Assembly: GCA_944474755.1 (NCBI GenBank)
Contig: OX104115.1
Coordinates: 62,376,648 to 62,440,647, forward strand
Length of the DNA: 64,000 nucleotides
Origin: Limnoperna fortunei
Lineage: Eukaryota; Mollusca; Bivalvia; Mytilida; Modiolidae
Direction of reading: 5' to 3'
In this document: positions 1 through 11,920 of the stretch, piece by piece
How positions within the stretch are numbered: the stretch's first letter is position 1
How the letters are laid out: each line of letters opens with the position of its first letter
The notes under the pieces: generated by a model
What the model saw: the letters and a program-made list of their open reading frames with translations, nothing else
Database searches by the model: none
Told to the model about the DNA's origin: nothing
Made by a program: the position numbers and the translations under genes

Positions 1-2106
1 CGCGATTTTCAGAAAAACCATAAATCCTAGCCTTTCGAAAATGGCGCCAATCGATTTAGAATGTCGATTTTACCCCAACCAAGTATCTCGGATGTGCATA
101 AATGTCAACAAAATCGAAAATCGGCAGAAAAAATCAAATGTCGAGACGCAATCGGTACCCCCTAGATTTCAGCGGTTGAATGTTTGTGCATTGATAAATC
201 CTTAAAATATACATCTGAATTATGTCTTCATGAGTTGTTTTAGCTGAAACAAACATGTTTTGTACTTTCATTTATTTTGAAATCACAATAAAGTCCACGC
301 GATGTGTCGTCTGTTCCTTCCTTTTGTTGAAAATCCGTTGCCTTTTACAATGCATTGAACGTAATATTCCAACGTTGATCACAACTGCATAATTGTTGAC
401 CTCCTGAGCCGTGATCTTGATGACATTTTTATGTATATCGCGATCATATGTAATATGCATCTGCGCAGTATAAAGTCTCTCCCCCCAAAAGAATATAATA
501 TACTAAGTCCGCGATAATATACCTCGATATCACGTGACGAAAGACGAAGTAACCAGTCAAATCAAAGCGTTCTATATGTATTTCATAAATAAAAATCAAA
601 GAATTTTCTGTCTTTCTTATTTATTTCATTTGTAAATACACGAAAACAATATAAAATGTCTTTGTATTTTAAATGTAGAAAACACATAGAAGGTATATAT
701 ACGTCAAAATTTGATATGTCATCAACAAGCTTCCGTGGCGCAGTGGATAGAGCGCTGAGCTGGCAATACTGACATCCTGAGTTCGAGACTAGGATGTGAC
801 AAGTCATTTTTGCATGATTTTCTGCTACGTTTCACGTATCTTTTGTGCAGTTATGTACTTTTATATAGAAAAAAAAACATTTTTTTTTTTTTACGCTGCG
901 GTGTAAAAAATGTCGCTTGATGTGGAAAACATGATTTTTTCTTCCGAAGGAAGAAAGGAACTTTAATTATTAAGGCTTTCCACTTTCTAGTGGAAAGACT
1001 TACTGTTATTAGTCTGTTTCTTATTATTATTATTATTCTTATTATTCTTCCGCCAAGTTTTGTTATCCCATTATAAATTTTGTTTCGCGACATGTCGTAA
1101 AGACATTTTGTACTTTGAATGTATGAGACATTACGCATTCGCAGTTAACCCTGTCACACCGAACACTTTTTCTTTACGGAGTTATTTCCCCTGTCATAAA
1201 AAGCTTGTGTGCAGATAAACTTTGAAACCGTAAAAGATTTCGCAATGAAAATTGTTGCAAAATGGTCAGCTATTGATTGCGACAATTTGTTACATATCGC
1301 GCAAAGTATTTTGACGACTCCTTGTAGGAGTTATTTCCCCTTATTTATTGGAAGTACATTTTGTACCATAGTAACTCATGAACCACAGGTGACAGAGACT
1401 AGATATTTCACAGTTGGTCATCCTTGACCTTGAAAAAGGTCACAAGGTCAAAGGTCAAGGTCACATTCTAAATTTTGACACTGTGGTGTGTGCGATTCTC
1501 CTCCTGAACCATAAGAGATACAGAAATAAATCTTTTACCAAAATGTGTATCATATTAAGGTCTTGAAAGGTCACTATAAATGATTTGACTTTTGAAAGAG
1601 TTATCTCCCCTGGATCAATTAAATACAGTGTATATAGCGTTATCTCAGTAACTATGACAGATATTTATATGAAACCTTATATCATTAGTCATCATTGACC
1701 TTCCTTGACCTTGAAAATGGACACAAGGTCAAAGGTCAAAGGTCAAGGTCACCTGTGTTTCAGTACAGCGACATGTGAATTTTTGTACCTTTGGATTCGC
1801 TTTGTATTTTCAGCTTGCTACATGTCGCAATACAATTTGGTGCCAGGCATGGGCAAAAACATGGGGAATTTTAGGGTATTCCGCCAGCCTGCAAAAATAA
1901 AGGGGGGGGGGGGGTTTCTAAGGGACCCCATAAGAATGTAGTGTGCAGATTTCATCCTAGACCACAGAGAATGGTGAAACAAAATGGACGCCAATTAGTT
2001 CGGGGATCGATGTCCTTGAATTGTCGCTACAGTAGAAATCATTCTGACGAACGATACAAAAATTTCCAGGTCATGAAAGTTGAAGATAGGTTTTTTATGC
2101 AAAAAT
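1..2106. repeat. 2.1-kb tandem unit, copy 1
   Basis: First of a head-to-tail series; the sequence starting at base 1 restarts at 2,107, 4,216 and 6,328, giving unit lengths 2,106, 2,109 and 2,112. By eye the copies differ by only a few substitutions plus length changes, for example a G run of 13 here. Part of the unit (about 1,050-1,752) is homologous to the 1.45-kb units further right. The rest (1,753 to 1,049 of the next copy) is private to this unit and holds a tRNA-like segment, a poly-T tract, an ATT tract and a perfect TTCTTCC/GGAAGAA hairpin. No open frame looks protein-coding. Confidence 0.95.
731..800 (+). repeat. tRNA-like segment in 2.1-kb unit 1
   Basis: An A-box-like TGGCGCAGTGG at 736-746 and a B-box-like GAGTTCGAGAC at 779-789 have the spacing of a tRNA internal promoter. 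No clean acceptor or anticodon stem is apparent, so this is a tRNA-derived SINE head or tRNA relic. Its sequence is unlike the dispersed SINE found elsewhere in the window. Confidence 0.6.
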
Positions 2107-4215
2107 CGCGATTTTCAGAAAAACCATAAATCCTAGCCTTTCGAAAATGGCGCCAATCGATTTAGAATGTCGATTTTACCCCAACCAAGTATCTCGGATG
2201 TGCATAAATGTCAACAAAATCGAAAATCGGCAGAAAAAATCAAATGTCGAGACGCAATCGGTACCCCCTAGATTTCAGCGGTTGAATGTTTGTGCATTGA
2301 TAAATCCTTAAAATATACATCTGAATTATGTCTTCATGAGTTGTTTTAGCTGAAACAAACATGTTTTGTACTTTCATTTATTTTGAAATCACAATAAAGT
2401 CCACGCGATGTGTCGTCTGTTCCTTCCTTTTGTTGAAAATCCGTTGCCTTTTACAATGCATTGAACGTAATATTCCAACGTTGATCACAACTGCATAATT
2501 GTTGACCTCCTGAGCCGTGATCTTGATGACATTTTTATGTATATCGCGATCATATGTAATATGCATCTGCGCAGTATAAAGTCTCTCCCCCCAAAAGAAT
2601 ATAATATACTAAGTCCGCGATAATATACCTCGATATCACGTGACGAAAGACGAAGTAACCAGTCAAATCAAAGCGTTCTATATGTATTTCATAAATAAAA
2701 ATCAAAGAATTTTCTGTCTTTCTTATTTATTTCATTTGTAAATACACGAAAACAATATAAAATGTCTTTGTATTTTAAATGTAGAAAACACATAGAAGGT
2801 ATATATACGTCAAAATTTGATATGTCATCAACAAGCTTCCGTGGCGCAGTGGATAGAGCGCTGAGCTGGCAATACTGACATCCTGAGTTCGAGACTAGGA
2901 TGTGACAAGTCATTTTTGCATGATTTTCTGCTACGTTTCACGTATCTTTTGTGCAGTTATGTACTTTTATATAGAAAAAAAAACATTTTTTTTTTTTTAC
3001 GCTGCGGTGTAAAAAATGTCGCTTGATGTGGAAAACATGATTTTTTCTTCCGAAGGAAGAAAGGAACTTTAATTATTAAGGCTTTCCACTTTCTAGTGGA
3101 AAGACTTACTGTTATTAGTCTGTTTCTTATTATTATTATTATTCTTATTATTCTTCCGCCAAGTTTTGTTATCCCATTATAAATTTTGTTTCGCGACATG
3201 TCGTAAAGACATTTTGTACTTTGAATGTATGAGACATTACGCATTCGCAGTTAACCCTGTCACACCGAACACTTTTTCTTTACGGAGTTATTTCCCCTGT
3301 CATAAAAAGCTTGTGTGCAGATAAACTTTGAAACCGTAAAAGATTTCGCAATGAAAATTGTTGCAAAATGGTCAGCTATTGATTGCGACAATTTGTTACA
3401 TATCGCGCAAAGTATTTTGACGACTCCTTGTAGGAGTTATTTCCCCTTATTTATTGGAAGTACATTTTGTACCATAGTAACTCATGAACCACAGGTGACA
3501 GAGACTAGATATTTCACAGTTGGTCATCCTTGACCTTGAAAAAGGTCACAAGGTCAAAGGTCAAGGTCACATTCTAAATTTTGACACTGTGGTGTGTGCG
3601 ATTCTCCTCCTGAACCATAAGAGATACAGAAATAAATCTTTTACCAAAATGTGTATCATATTAAGGTCTTGAAAGGTCACTATAAATGATTTGACTTTTG
3701 AAAGAGTTATCTCCCCTGGATCAATTAAATACAGTGTATATAGCGTTATCTCAGTAACTATGACAGATATTTATATGAAACCTTATATCATTAGTCATCA
3801 TTGACCTTCCTTGACCTTGAAAATGGACACAAGGTCAAAGGTCAAAGGTCAAGGTCACCTGTGTTTCAGTATCAGTACAGCGACATGTGAATTTTTGTAC
3901 CTTTGGATTCGCTTTGTATTTTCAGCTTGCTACATGTCGCAATACAATTTGGTGCCAGGCATGGGCAAAAACATGGGGAATTTTAGGGTATTCCGCCAGC
4001 CTGCAAAAATAAAGGGGGGGGTGTTTCTAAGGGACCCCATAAGAATGTAGTGTGCAGATTTCATCCTAGACCACAGAGAATGGTGAAACAAAATGGACGC
4101 CAATTAGTTCGGGGATCGATGTCCTTGAATTGTCGCTACAGTAGAAATCATTCTGACGAACGATAAAAAAATTTCCAGGTCATGAAAGTTGAAGATAGGT
4201 TTTTTATGCAAAAAT
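2107..4215. repeat. 2.1-kb tandem unit, copy 2
   Basis: Near-identical to copy 1. Visible differences are a 6-base duplication near 3,868 (tcagta repeated) and a G run of 8 followed by TG instead of 13 G. Near-identity points to recent amplification or ongoing homogenisation by unequal exchange. Confidence 0.95.
2837..2906 (+). repeat. tRNA-like segment in 2.1-kb unit 2
   Basis: Same segment as at 731-800, shifted by exactly 2,106; A and B boxes are unchanged. Confidence 0.6.
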
Positions 4216-6327
4216 CGCGATTTTCAGAAAAACCATAAATCCTAGCCTTTCGAAAATGGCGCCAATCGATTTAGAATGTCGATTTTACCCCAACCAAGTA
4301 TCTCGGATGTGCATAAATGTCAACAAAATCGAAAATCGGCAGAAAAAATCAAATGTCGAGACGCAATCGGTACCCCCTAGATTTCAGCGGTTGAATGTTT
4401 GTGCATTGATAAATCCTTAAAATATACATCTGAATTATGTCTTCATGAGTTGTTTTAGCTGAAACAAACATGTTTTGTACTTTCATTTATTTTGAAATCA
4501 CAATAAAGTCCACGCGATGTGTCGTCTGTTCCTTCCTTTTGTTGAAAATCCGTTGCCTTTTACAATGCATTGAACGTAATATTCCAACGTTGATCACAAC
4601 TGCATAATTGTTGACCTCCTGAGCCGTGATCTTGATGACATTTTTATGTATATCGCGATCATATGTAATATGCATCTGCGCAGTATAAAGTCTCTCCCCC
4701 CAAAAGAATATAATATACTAAGTCCGCGATAATATACCTCGATATCACGTGACGATGGACGAAGTAACCAGTCAAATCAAAGCGTTCTATATGTATTTCA
4801 TAAATAAAAATCAAAGAATTTTCTGTCTTTCTTATTTATTTCATTTGTAAATACACGAAAACAATATAAAATGTCTTTGTATTTTAAATGTAGAAAACAC
4901 ATAGAAGGTATATATACGTCAAAATTTGATATGTCATCAACAAGCTTCCGTGGCGCAGTGGATAGAGCGCTGAGCTGGCAATACTGACATCCTGAGTTCG
5001 AGACTAGGATGTGACAAGTCATTTTTGCATGATTTTCTGCTACGTTTCACGTATCTTTTGTGCAGTTATGTACTTTTATATAGAAAAAAAAACATTTTTT
5101 TTTTTTTACGCTGCGGTGTAAAAAATGTCGCTTGATGTGGAAAACATGATTTTTTCTTCCGAAGGAAGAAAGGAACTTTAATTATTAAGGCTTTCCACTT
5201 TCTAGTGGAAAGACTTACTGTTATTAGTCTGTTTCTTATTATTATTATTATTCTTATTATTCTTCCGCCAAGTTTTGTTATCCCATTATAAATTTTGTTT
5301 CGCGACATGTCGTAAAGACATTTTGTACTTTGAATGTATGAGACATTACGCATTCGCAGTTAACCCTGTCACACCGAACACTTTTTCTTTACGGAGTTAT
5401 TTCCCCTGTCATAAAAAGCTTGTGTGCAGATAAACTTTGAAACCGTAAAAGATTTCGCAATGAAAATTGTTGCAAAATGGTCAGCTATTGATTGCGACAA
5501 TTTGTTACATATCGCGCAAAGTATTTTGACGACTCCTTGTAGGAGTTATTTCCCCTTATTTATTGGAAGTACATTTTGTACCATAGTAACTCATGAACCA
5601 CAGGTGACAGAGACTAGATATTTCACAGTTGGTCATCATTGACCTTGACCTTGAAAAAGGTCACAAGGTCAAAGGTCAAGGTCACATTCTAAATTTTGAC
5701 ACTGTGGTGTGTGCGATTCTCCTCCTGAACCATAAGAGATACAGAAATAAATCTTTTACCAAAATGTGTATCATATTAAGGTCTTGAAAGGTCACTATAA
5801 ATGATTTGACTTTTGAAAGAGTTATCTCCCCTGGATCAATTAAATACAGTGTATATAGCGTTATCTCAGTAACTATGACAGATATTTATATGAAACCTTA
5901 TATCATTAGTCATCATTGACCTTCCTTGACCTTGCAAATGGACACAAGGTCAAAGGTCAAAGGTCAAGGTCACCTGTGTTTCAGTACAGCGACATGTGAA
6001 TTTTTGTACCTTTGGATTCGCTTTGTATTTTCAGCTTGCTACATGTCGCAATACAATTTGGTGCCAGGCATGGGCAAAAACATGGGGAATTTTAGGGTAT
6101 TCCGCCAGCCTGCAAAAATAAAGGGGGGGGGGTGTTTCTAAGGGACCCCATAAGAATGTAGTGTGCAGATTTCATCCTAGACCACAGAGAATGGTGAAAC
6201 AAAATGGACGCCAATTAGTTCGGGGGATCGATGTCCTTGAATTGTCGCTACAGTAGAAATCATTCTGACGAACGATAAAAAAATTTCCAGGTCATGAAAG
6301 TTGAAGATAGGTTTTTTATGCAAAAAT
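4216..6327. repeat. 2.1-kb tandem unit, copy 3
   Basis: Near-identical to copies 1 and 2. It differs by one extra TGACCT word near 5,640, by a dinucleotide change near 4,755 (shared with copy 4) and by a G run of 10 followed by TG. The change shared with copy 4 shows that neighbours are most similar, as expected for tandem duplication. Confidence 0.95.
4946..5015 (+). repeat. tRNA-like segment in 2.1-kb unit 3
   Basis: Same segment as at 731-800, shifted by 4,215; A and B boxes are unchanged. Confidence 0.6.
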
Positions 6328-7057
6328 CGCGATTTTCAGAAAAACCATAAATCCTAGCCTTTCGAAAATGGCGCCAATCGATTTAGAATGTCGATTTTAC
6401 CCCAACCAAGTATCTCGGATGTGCATAAATGTCAACAAAATCGAAAATCGGCAGAAAAAATCAAATGTCGAGACGCAATCGGTACCCCCTAGATTTCAGC
6501 GGTTGAATGTTTGTGCATTGATAAATCCTTAAAATATACATCTGAATTATGTCTTCATGAGTTGTTTTAGCTGAAACAAACATGTTTTGTACTTTCATTT
6601 ATTTTGAAATCACAATAAAGTCCACGCGATGTGTCGTCTGTTCCTTCCTTTTGTTGAAAATCCGTTGCCTTTTACAATGCATTGAACGTAATATTCCAAC
6701 GTTGATCACAACTGCATAATTGTTGACCTCATGAGCCGTGATCTTGATGACATTTTTATGTATATCGCGATCATATGTAATATGCATCTGCGCAGTATAA
6801 AGTCTCTCCCCCCAAAAGAATATAATATACTAAGTCCGCGATAATATACCTCGATATCACGTGACGATGGACGAAGTAACCAGTCAAATCAAAGCGTTCT
6901 ATATGTATTTCATAAATAAAAATCAAAGAATTTTCTGTCTTTCTTATTTATTTCATTTGTAAATACACGAAAACAATATAAAATGTCTTTGTATTTTAAA
7001 TGTAGAAAACACATAGAAGGTATATATACGTCAAAATTTGATATGTCATCAACAAGC

Positions 7058-7127
7058 TTCCGTGGCGCAGTGGATAGAGCGCTGAGCTGGCAATACTGAC
7101 ATCCTGAGTTCGAGACTAGGATGTGAC
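7058..7127 (+). repeat. tRNA-like segment in 2.1-kb unit 4
   Basis: Same segment as at 731-800, shifted by 6,327; A and B boxes are unchanged. The 1.45-kb units do not contain it. Confidence 0.6.
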
Positions 7128-7298
7128 AAGTCATTTTTGCATGATTTTCTGCTACGTTTCACGTATCTTTTGTGCAGTTATGTACTTTTATATAGAAAAA
7201 AAAACATTTTTTTTTTTTTACGCTGCGGTGTAAAAAATGTCGCTTGATGTGGAAAACATGATTTTTTCTTCCGAAGGAAGAAAGGAACTTTAATTATT

Positions 7299-7462
7299 AA
7301 GGCTTTCCACTTTCTAGTGGAAAGACTTACTGTTATTAGTCTGTTTCTTATTATTAAGGCTTTCCACTTTCCAGTGGAAAGACTTACTGTTATTAGTCTG
7401 TTTCTTATTAAGGCTTTCCACTTTCCAGTGGAAAGACTTATTGCATTTTGTCTGTTTCTTAT
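7299..7462. repeat. hairpin minisatellite, three 54-57-bp copies
   Basis: Three tandem copies start with AAGGCTTTCCACTT at 7,299, 7,356 and 7,410. Each contains a perfect hairpin, CTTTCCACT then 4 bases then AGTGGAAAG. Copies 1-3 of the 2.1-kb unit have it once (near 980 in copy 1) and the unit boundary at 10,378 has it once, so it expanded locally here. Confidence 0.9.
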
Positions 7463-7481
7463 TATTATTCTTATTATTCTT

Positions 7482-8921
7482 CCGCCAAGTTTTTTCTTTT
7501 CCCATTATAAATTTTGTTTTGTGACATGTCGTAAAGACATTTTGTACTATGAATGTATGAGACATTACGCTTTCGCAGTTAACCCTGTCACACCGAACAC
7601 TTTTTCTTTACGGAGTTATTTCCCCTGTCATAAAAATCTTGTGTGCAGAAAAACTTTGAAACCGTAAAAGATTTCGCAATGAAAGTTGTTGCAAAATGCT
7701 CAGCTATTGATCGCGACAATTTGTTACATATCGCGCAAAGTATTTTGACGACTCCTTGTTGGAGTTATTTCCCCTTATTTATTGGAAGTACATTTTGTAC
7801 CATTGTAACTCATGAACCAGAGGTGATAGAGACTAGATATTTCACAGTTGGTCATCATTGACCTTGACCTTGAAAAAGGTCACAAGGTCAAAGGTCAAGG
7901 TCAGATTCTAAATTTTGACACTGTGGTGTGTGCGATTCTCCTCCTGAACCATAAGAGATACAGAAATAAATCTTTTACCAAAATGTGTATCATATTAAGG
8001 TCTTGAAAGGTCACTATAAATGATTGCACTTTTGAAAGAGTTATCTCCCCTGGATCAATTAAATATAGTGTATATAGCGTTATCTCAGTAACTATGACAG
8101 ATATTTATATGAAACCTTATATCATTAGTCATCATTGACCTTGACCTTGAAAATGGACACAAGGTCAAAGGTCAAGGTCACGTTTGAAATTTTGACATTA
8201 TCTTGTCATCGCTATTTCTTTGAAACGGTAAAAGATAGCTGATAACTTATAACAGATAAAATGTCGGCCTCATAAATGCGCAACTTTTTTCTATTTAAAG
8301 GAAAAGGATTTGACTTCATCTTATAGGAGTTATCTCCCATTACAACCATTGATATTTACTTTTTCATTGATAACTTATTAACTATTGATAGTAGAGGCAT
8401 GGGGACTTCACCAAAGACCATTATGACCCTTGACCTTGAAAATAGAAACAAGGTAAAAGGTCAAGGTCATCTTATAAATTTGGGTATTTATGATAAATAG
8501 GCATTTCTTTATAATTATAAGACATATTGACAAAGGATCTTCACTATTGGTCCTTTATTGACCCTCATCATGGTCAAGGTCATATTGACAGCAGTCAAGG
8601 TCAAATAATATTTTTTGGAAATTCTGCTTTTTCGTGTATATAAAATGGTAAATACAAATAAATGATTTGTTTTTTAAGCATTGAATATGCAAAAATCAAA
8701 CACTTGGTAGTCAAGGTCACTTAATTCAATTAACGTCATATTTTTTTACCTTTTTTATTTCAAATGATATACGAATGGTTTTTCTTTCTTTTGTTTATTT
8801 TGAAAAGAAGATTCAATTTCCATATAGCCAAAGTCAATGTCAAGGTCATTTATGCAATAAGTGGAAAGCCTCTCATTTGTTCGGTAGAACCAATGAACTT
8901 ATATTTATTCTTATTTTTTTT
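7482..8921. repeat. 1.45-kb tandem unit A
   Basis: Starts with ccgccaag and ends in the unit tail aagtggaaagcctct followed by an AT-rich spacer. It contains repeated GAGTTATYTCCC words and AGGTCA/TGACCT clusters at about 7,858-7,903, 8,136-8,180 and 8,428-8,470. No coding potential is visible. Confidence 0.9.
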
Positions 8922-10426
8922 CCGCCAAGTTTTGTTATCCCATTATAAATTTTGTTTCGCGACATGTCGTAAAGATATTTTGTACTATGGATGTATGAGA
9001 CATTACGCTTTCGCAGTTAACCCTGGGACACCGAACACTTTTTCTTGACGGAGTTATTTCCCCTGTCATAAAAAGCTTGTGTGCAGATAAACTATGAAAC
9101 CGTAAAAGATTTCGCAATGAAAGTTGTTCCAAAATGTTCAGCTAAGGATTGCGACACTTTATAACATATCACATTAAAGAATTTTTCACCTTATTATAGG
9201 AGTTATTTCCCCTTATTTATTGGAAGTACAATTTGTACCATTGTAACTCATGAACCAGAGGTGATATAGACTAGATATTTCACAGTTGGTCATCATTGAC
9301 CTTGACCTTGAAAAAGGTCACAAGGTCAAAGGTCAAGGTCATGTTCTAATTTTTGACCCTTGGTTGTGTGCAGATCTCCTCCTTTACTATAATAGATAGA
9401 GAACTGAAACCTTTACCAAAATGTGTATCATATTAAGATCTTGAATCGTCACTTTTTTATTTGACATTTTTATAAGAGTTATCTCCCCTAGACCAATAAA
9501 ATATATTGTGAATTGCATTAAATCACTTTATCTCAGTAACTATAACAGGTATTTATATGAAACCTTATATCATTAGTCATCATTGACCTTGACCTTGAAA
9601 ATGGACACAAGGTCAAAGGTCAAGGTCACGTTTGAAATTTTGACATTGTCTTGTCATCGCTATTCCATTGAAACGGTAAAAGATAGGCAATAAGTTATAA
9701 TGGATAAAATGTTGGTCTCATCAAGGCGCAACTTTTTTTTATTTTGGGGTCAAGGATCCGACTTCATCTTATAGGAGTTATCCCCCATTAAACACATTGA
9801 TAATTAGTTTTTCATTAATTACTTATTAACTATTGATAGTAGAGGCATGGGGTCTTCACTTTAGACCATAAGGACACTTGACCTTGAAAACAAATACAAG
9901 GTCAAAGGTCAAGGTCATCTTCTAATTTTTGGTATTTATTATAAGTAGTCGTATCTCAACTACTATAAGAGATATTGGCATGAAATCTTCAATGTTGATC
10001 ACCGTTGACCTTCAACATGGTCAAGGTCATGCTGTAAGAGTCAAGGTCAAAGTCCTTTTTAAATGTTTTTCATGGTACTATGTATTTTAAATGGCTTATT
10101 TTTATAAATGCTATTGTCTATAAGTAATATTTACTTAGATTAAAAGATCAGTTGTCAAGGTCATTAAAGTTTTCTTACGTCCTATTTAATGACCTTTCTT
10201 ATTTTGAAAGATTTCTAAATAGTTTTTTTATATATTTTTGTACTTATTAATTGATATAGACAAATTACGTATGTTGCTTAGCTTTTTAGTTTCTAGGTCA
10301 TTTATTTTAGGTGTTCTTTTAAGTGGAAAGCCTATTAATCGTTCGTTAGAACGATTGAACCTATATTTATTATTATTAAGGCTTTCCACTTTCCAGTGGA
10401 AAGACTTATTGCATTTTGTCTGTTTC

Positions 10427-10462
<36 letters not shown>

Positions 10463-10473
10463 TTATTATTCTT
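8922..10473. repeat. 1.45-kb tandem unit B
   Basis: Same organisation as unit A, with half-site clusters near 9,297-9,343, 9,584-9,629 and 9,888-9,927. The tail carries an AATCGTTC/GAACGATT hairpin and then an expanded ATT tract (about 10,430-10,470), which makes it about 100 bp longer than its neighbours. Confidence 0.9.
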
Positions 10474-11920
10474 CCGCCAAGTTTTGTTATCCCATTATAA
10501 ATTTTGTTTCGCGACATGTCGTAAAGACATTTTGTACTATGAATGTATGAGACATTACGCATTCGCAGTTAACCCTGTCACACCGAACACTTTTTCTTTA
10601 CGGAGTTATTTCCCCTGTCATAAAAATCTTGTGTGCAGATAAACTTTGAAACCGTAAAAGATTTCGCAATGAAAGTTGTTGCAAAATGCTCAGCTATTGA
10701 TCGCGACAATTTGTTACATATCGCGCAAAGTATTTTGACGACTCCTAGTAGGAGTTATTTCCCTTTATTTATTGGAAGTACATTTTGTACCATAATAACT
10801 AATGAACCAGAGGTGATAGAGACTAGATATTTTACAGTTGGTCATCATTGACCTTGACCTTGAAAAAGGTCACAAGGTCAAAGGTCAAGGTCATGTTCTA
10901 ATTTTTGACCCTTGGTTGTGTGCAGATCTCCTCCTTTACTATAATAGATAGAGAACTGAAACCTTTACCAAAATGTGTATCATATTAAGATCTTGAATCG
11001 TCACTTTTTTTATTTGACATTTTTATAAGAGTTATCTCCCCTAGACCAATAAAATATATTGTGAATTACATTATATCACTATATCTCAGTTACTATAACA
11101 GATATTTATATGAAACCTTATATCATTAGTCATCATTGACCTTGACCTTGAAAATGGACACAAGGTCAAAGGTCAAGGTCACGTTTGAAATTTTGACATT
11201 GTCTTGTCATCGCTATTGCATTGAAACGGTAAACGATAAGCTATAAGTTATAACGGATAAAATGTTGGTCTCATTAAGGCGCAACTTTTTTACATTTGGA
11301 GGGAAAGGATCCGACTTCATCTTATAGGAGTTATCCCCCATTACAACCACTGATCATTAGGTTTTCATTAATTACTCATCAACTATTGATAGTAGAGGCA
11401 TTGGGTCTTCACTATAGACCAGTATGACCCTTGACCTTGAAAATAGAAACAAGGTCAAAGGTCAAGGTCATCTTATAAATTTTGGTATTTATGATAAATA
11501 GTCATTTCTTCATAATTATACGACATATTGACATGGGATCTTCACTGTTTGTCCTTTATTGACCCTCAGCATGGTCAAGGTCATATTGACAGAAGTCAAG
11601 GTCAAAACATATTTTTCGGAAATTCTGCTTTTTCGTGTAAATAAAATGGTAAATCTTAATAAATGCTTTGTTTTTAAAGCATTAAGTATGCAAATATCAA
11701 AAACTTGCTGGTCAAGGGCATTTATGTCAATTAACGTCCTATTTTTTATACCTTTTTTATTTCGAAAGATAGCCGAAAGGTTTTTTCTTTCGATTGTTTA
11801 TTTTGAAAAGAATAGTCAATTTCCATCAACCAAAGTCAATGTCAAGGTCATTTTTGCGATAAGTGGAAAGCCTCTCATTTGTTCGGTAGAACCAATGAAC
11901 TTATATTTATTCTTTTTTTT
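10474..11920. repeat. 1.45-kb tandem unit C
   Basis: Same organisation. Half-site clusters begin at about 10,848, 11,137 and 11,426, i.e. 289-290 bp apart, which shows the nested sub-repeat most clearly. Its tail matches the tails of units A and D (gttcggtagaac type). Confidence 0.9.
10848..10893. promoter_or_regulatory. representative AGGTCA/TGACCT cluster (nuclear-receptor-like half-sites)
   Basis: Reading rightward there are two TGACCT words with no gap, six spacer bases, then four AGGTCA words spaced by 2, 1 and 0 bases. In nuclear-receptor notation this is DR0, ER6, DR2, DR1 and DR0 within 46 bp. TCAAGGTCA, the extended half-site of NR5A/ERR-type monomers, also occurs. The same cluster recurs at least twice in every tandem unit. 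Binding is not shown by sequence alone. Confidence 0.5.

Larger units (their letters stand above)
6328..7481. repeat. 2.1-kb tandem unit, copy 4 (5' half, joined to the 1.45-kb array)
   Basis: Follows copy 3 closely up to about 7,355, then passes through an expanded hairpin minisatellite into the first 1.45-kb unit. It marks the junction of the young and the older array. Confidence 0.9.

Noticed and set aside
731..800. Functional tRNA gene
   Set aside because: Boxes are present but no convincing cloverleaf or anticodon arm.
1209..1427. 72-codon open frame recurring in most tandem units (3,315, 5,424, 7,643, 10,633)
   Set aside because: It lies in repeat DNA, is interrupted in other units (for example near 9,090 and 14,980), and differences between units change residues freely; its recurrence is explained by the repeat.
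7314..7667. Overlapping open frames on both strands across the hairpin minisatellite
   Set aside because: They are low-complexity translations of the repeated AAGGCTTTCC unit and ATT tract.
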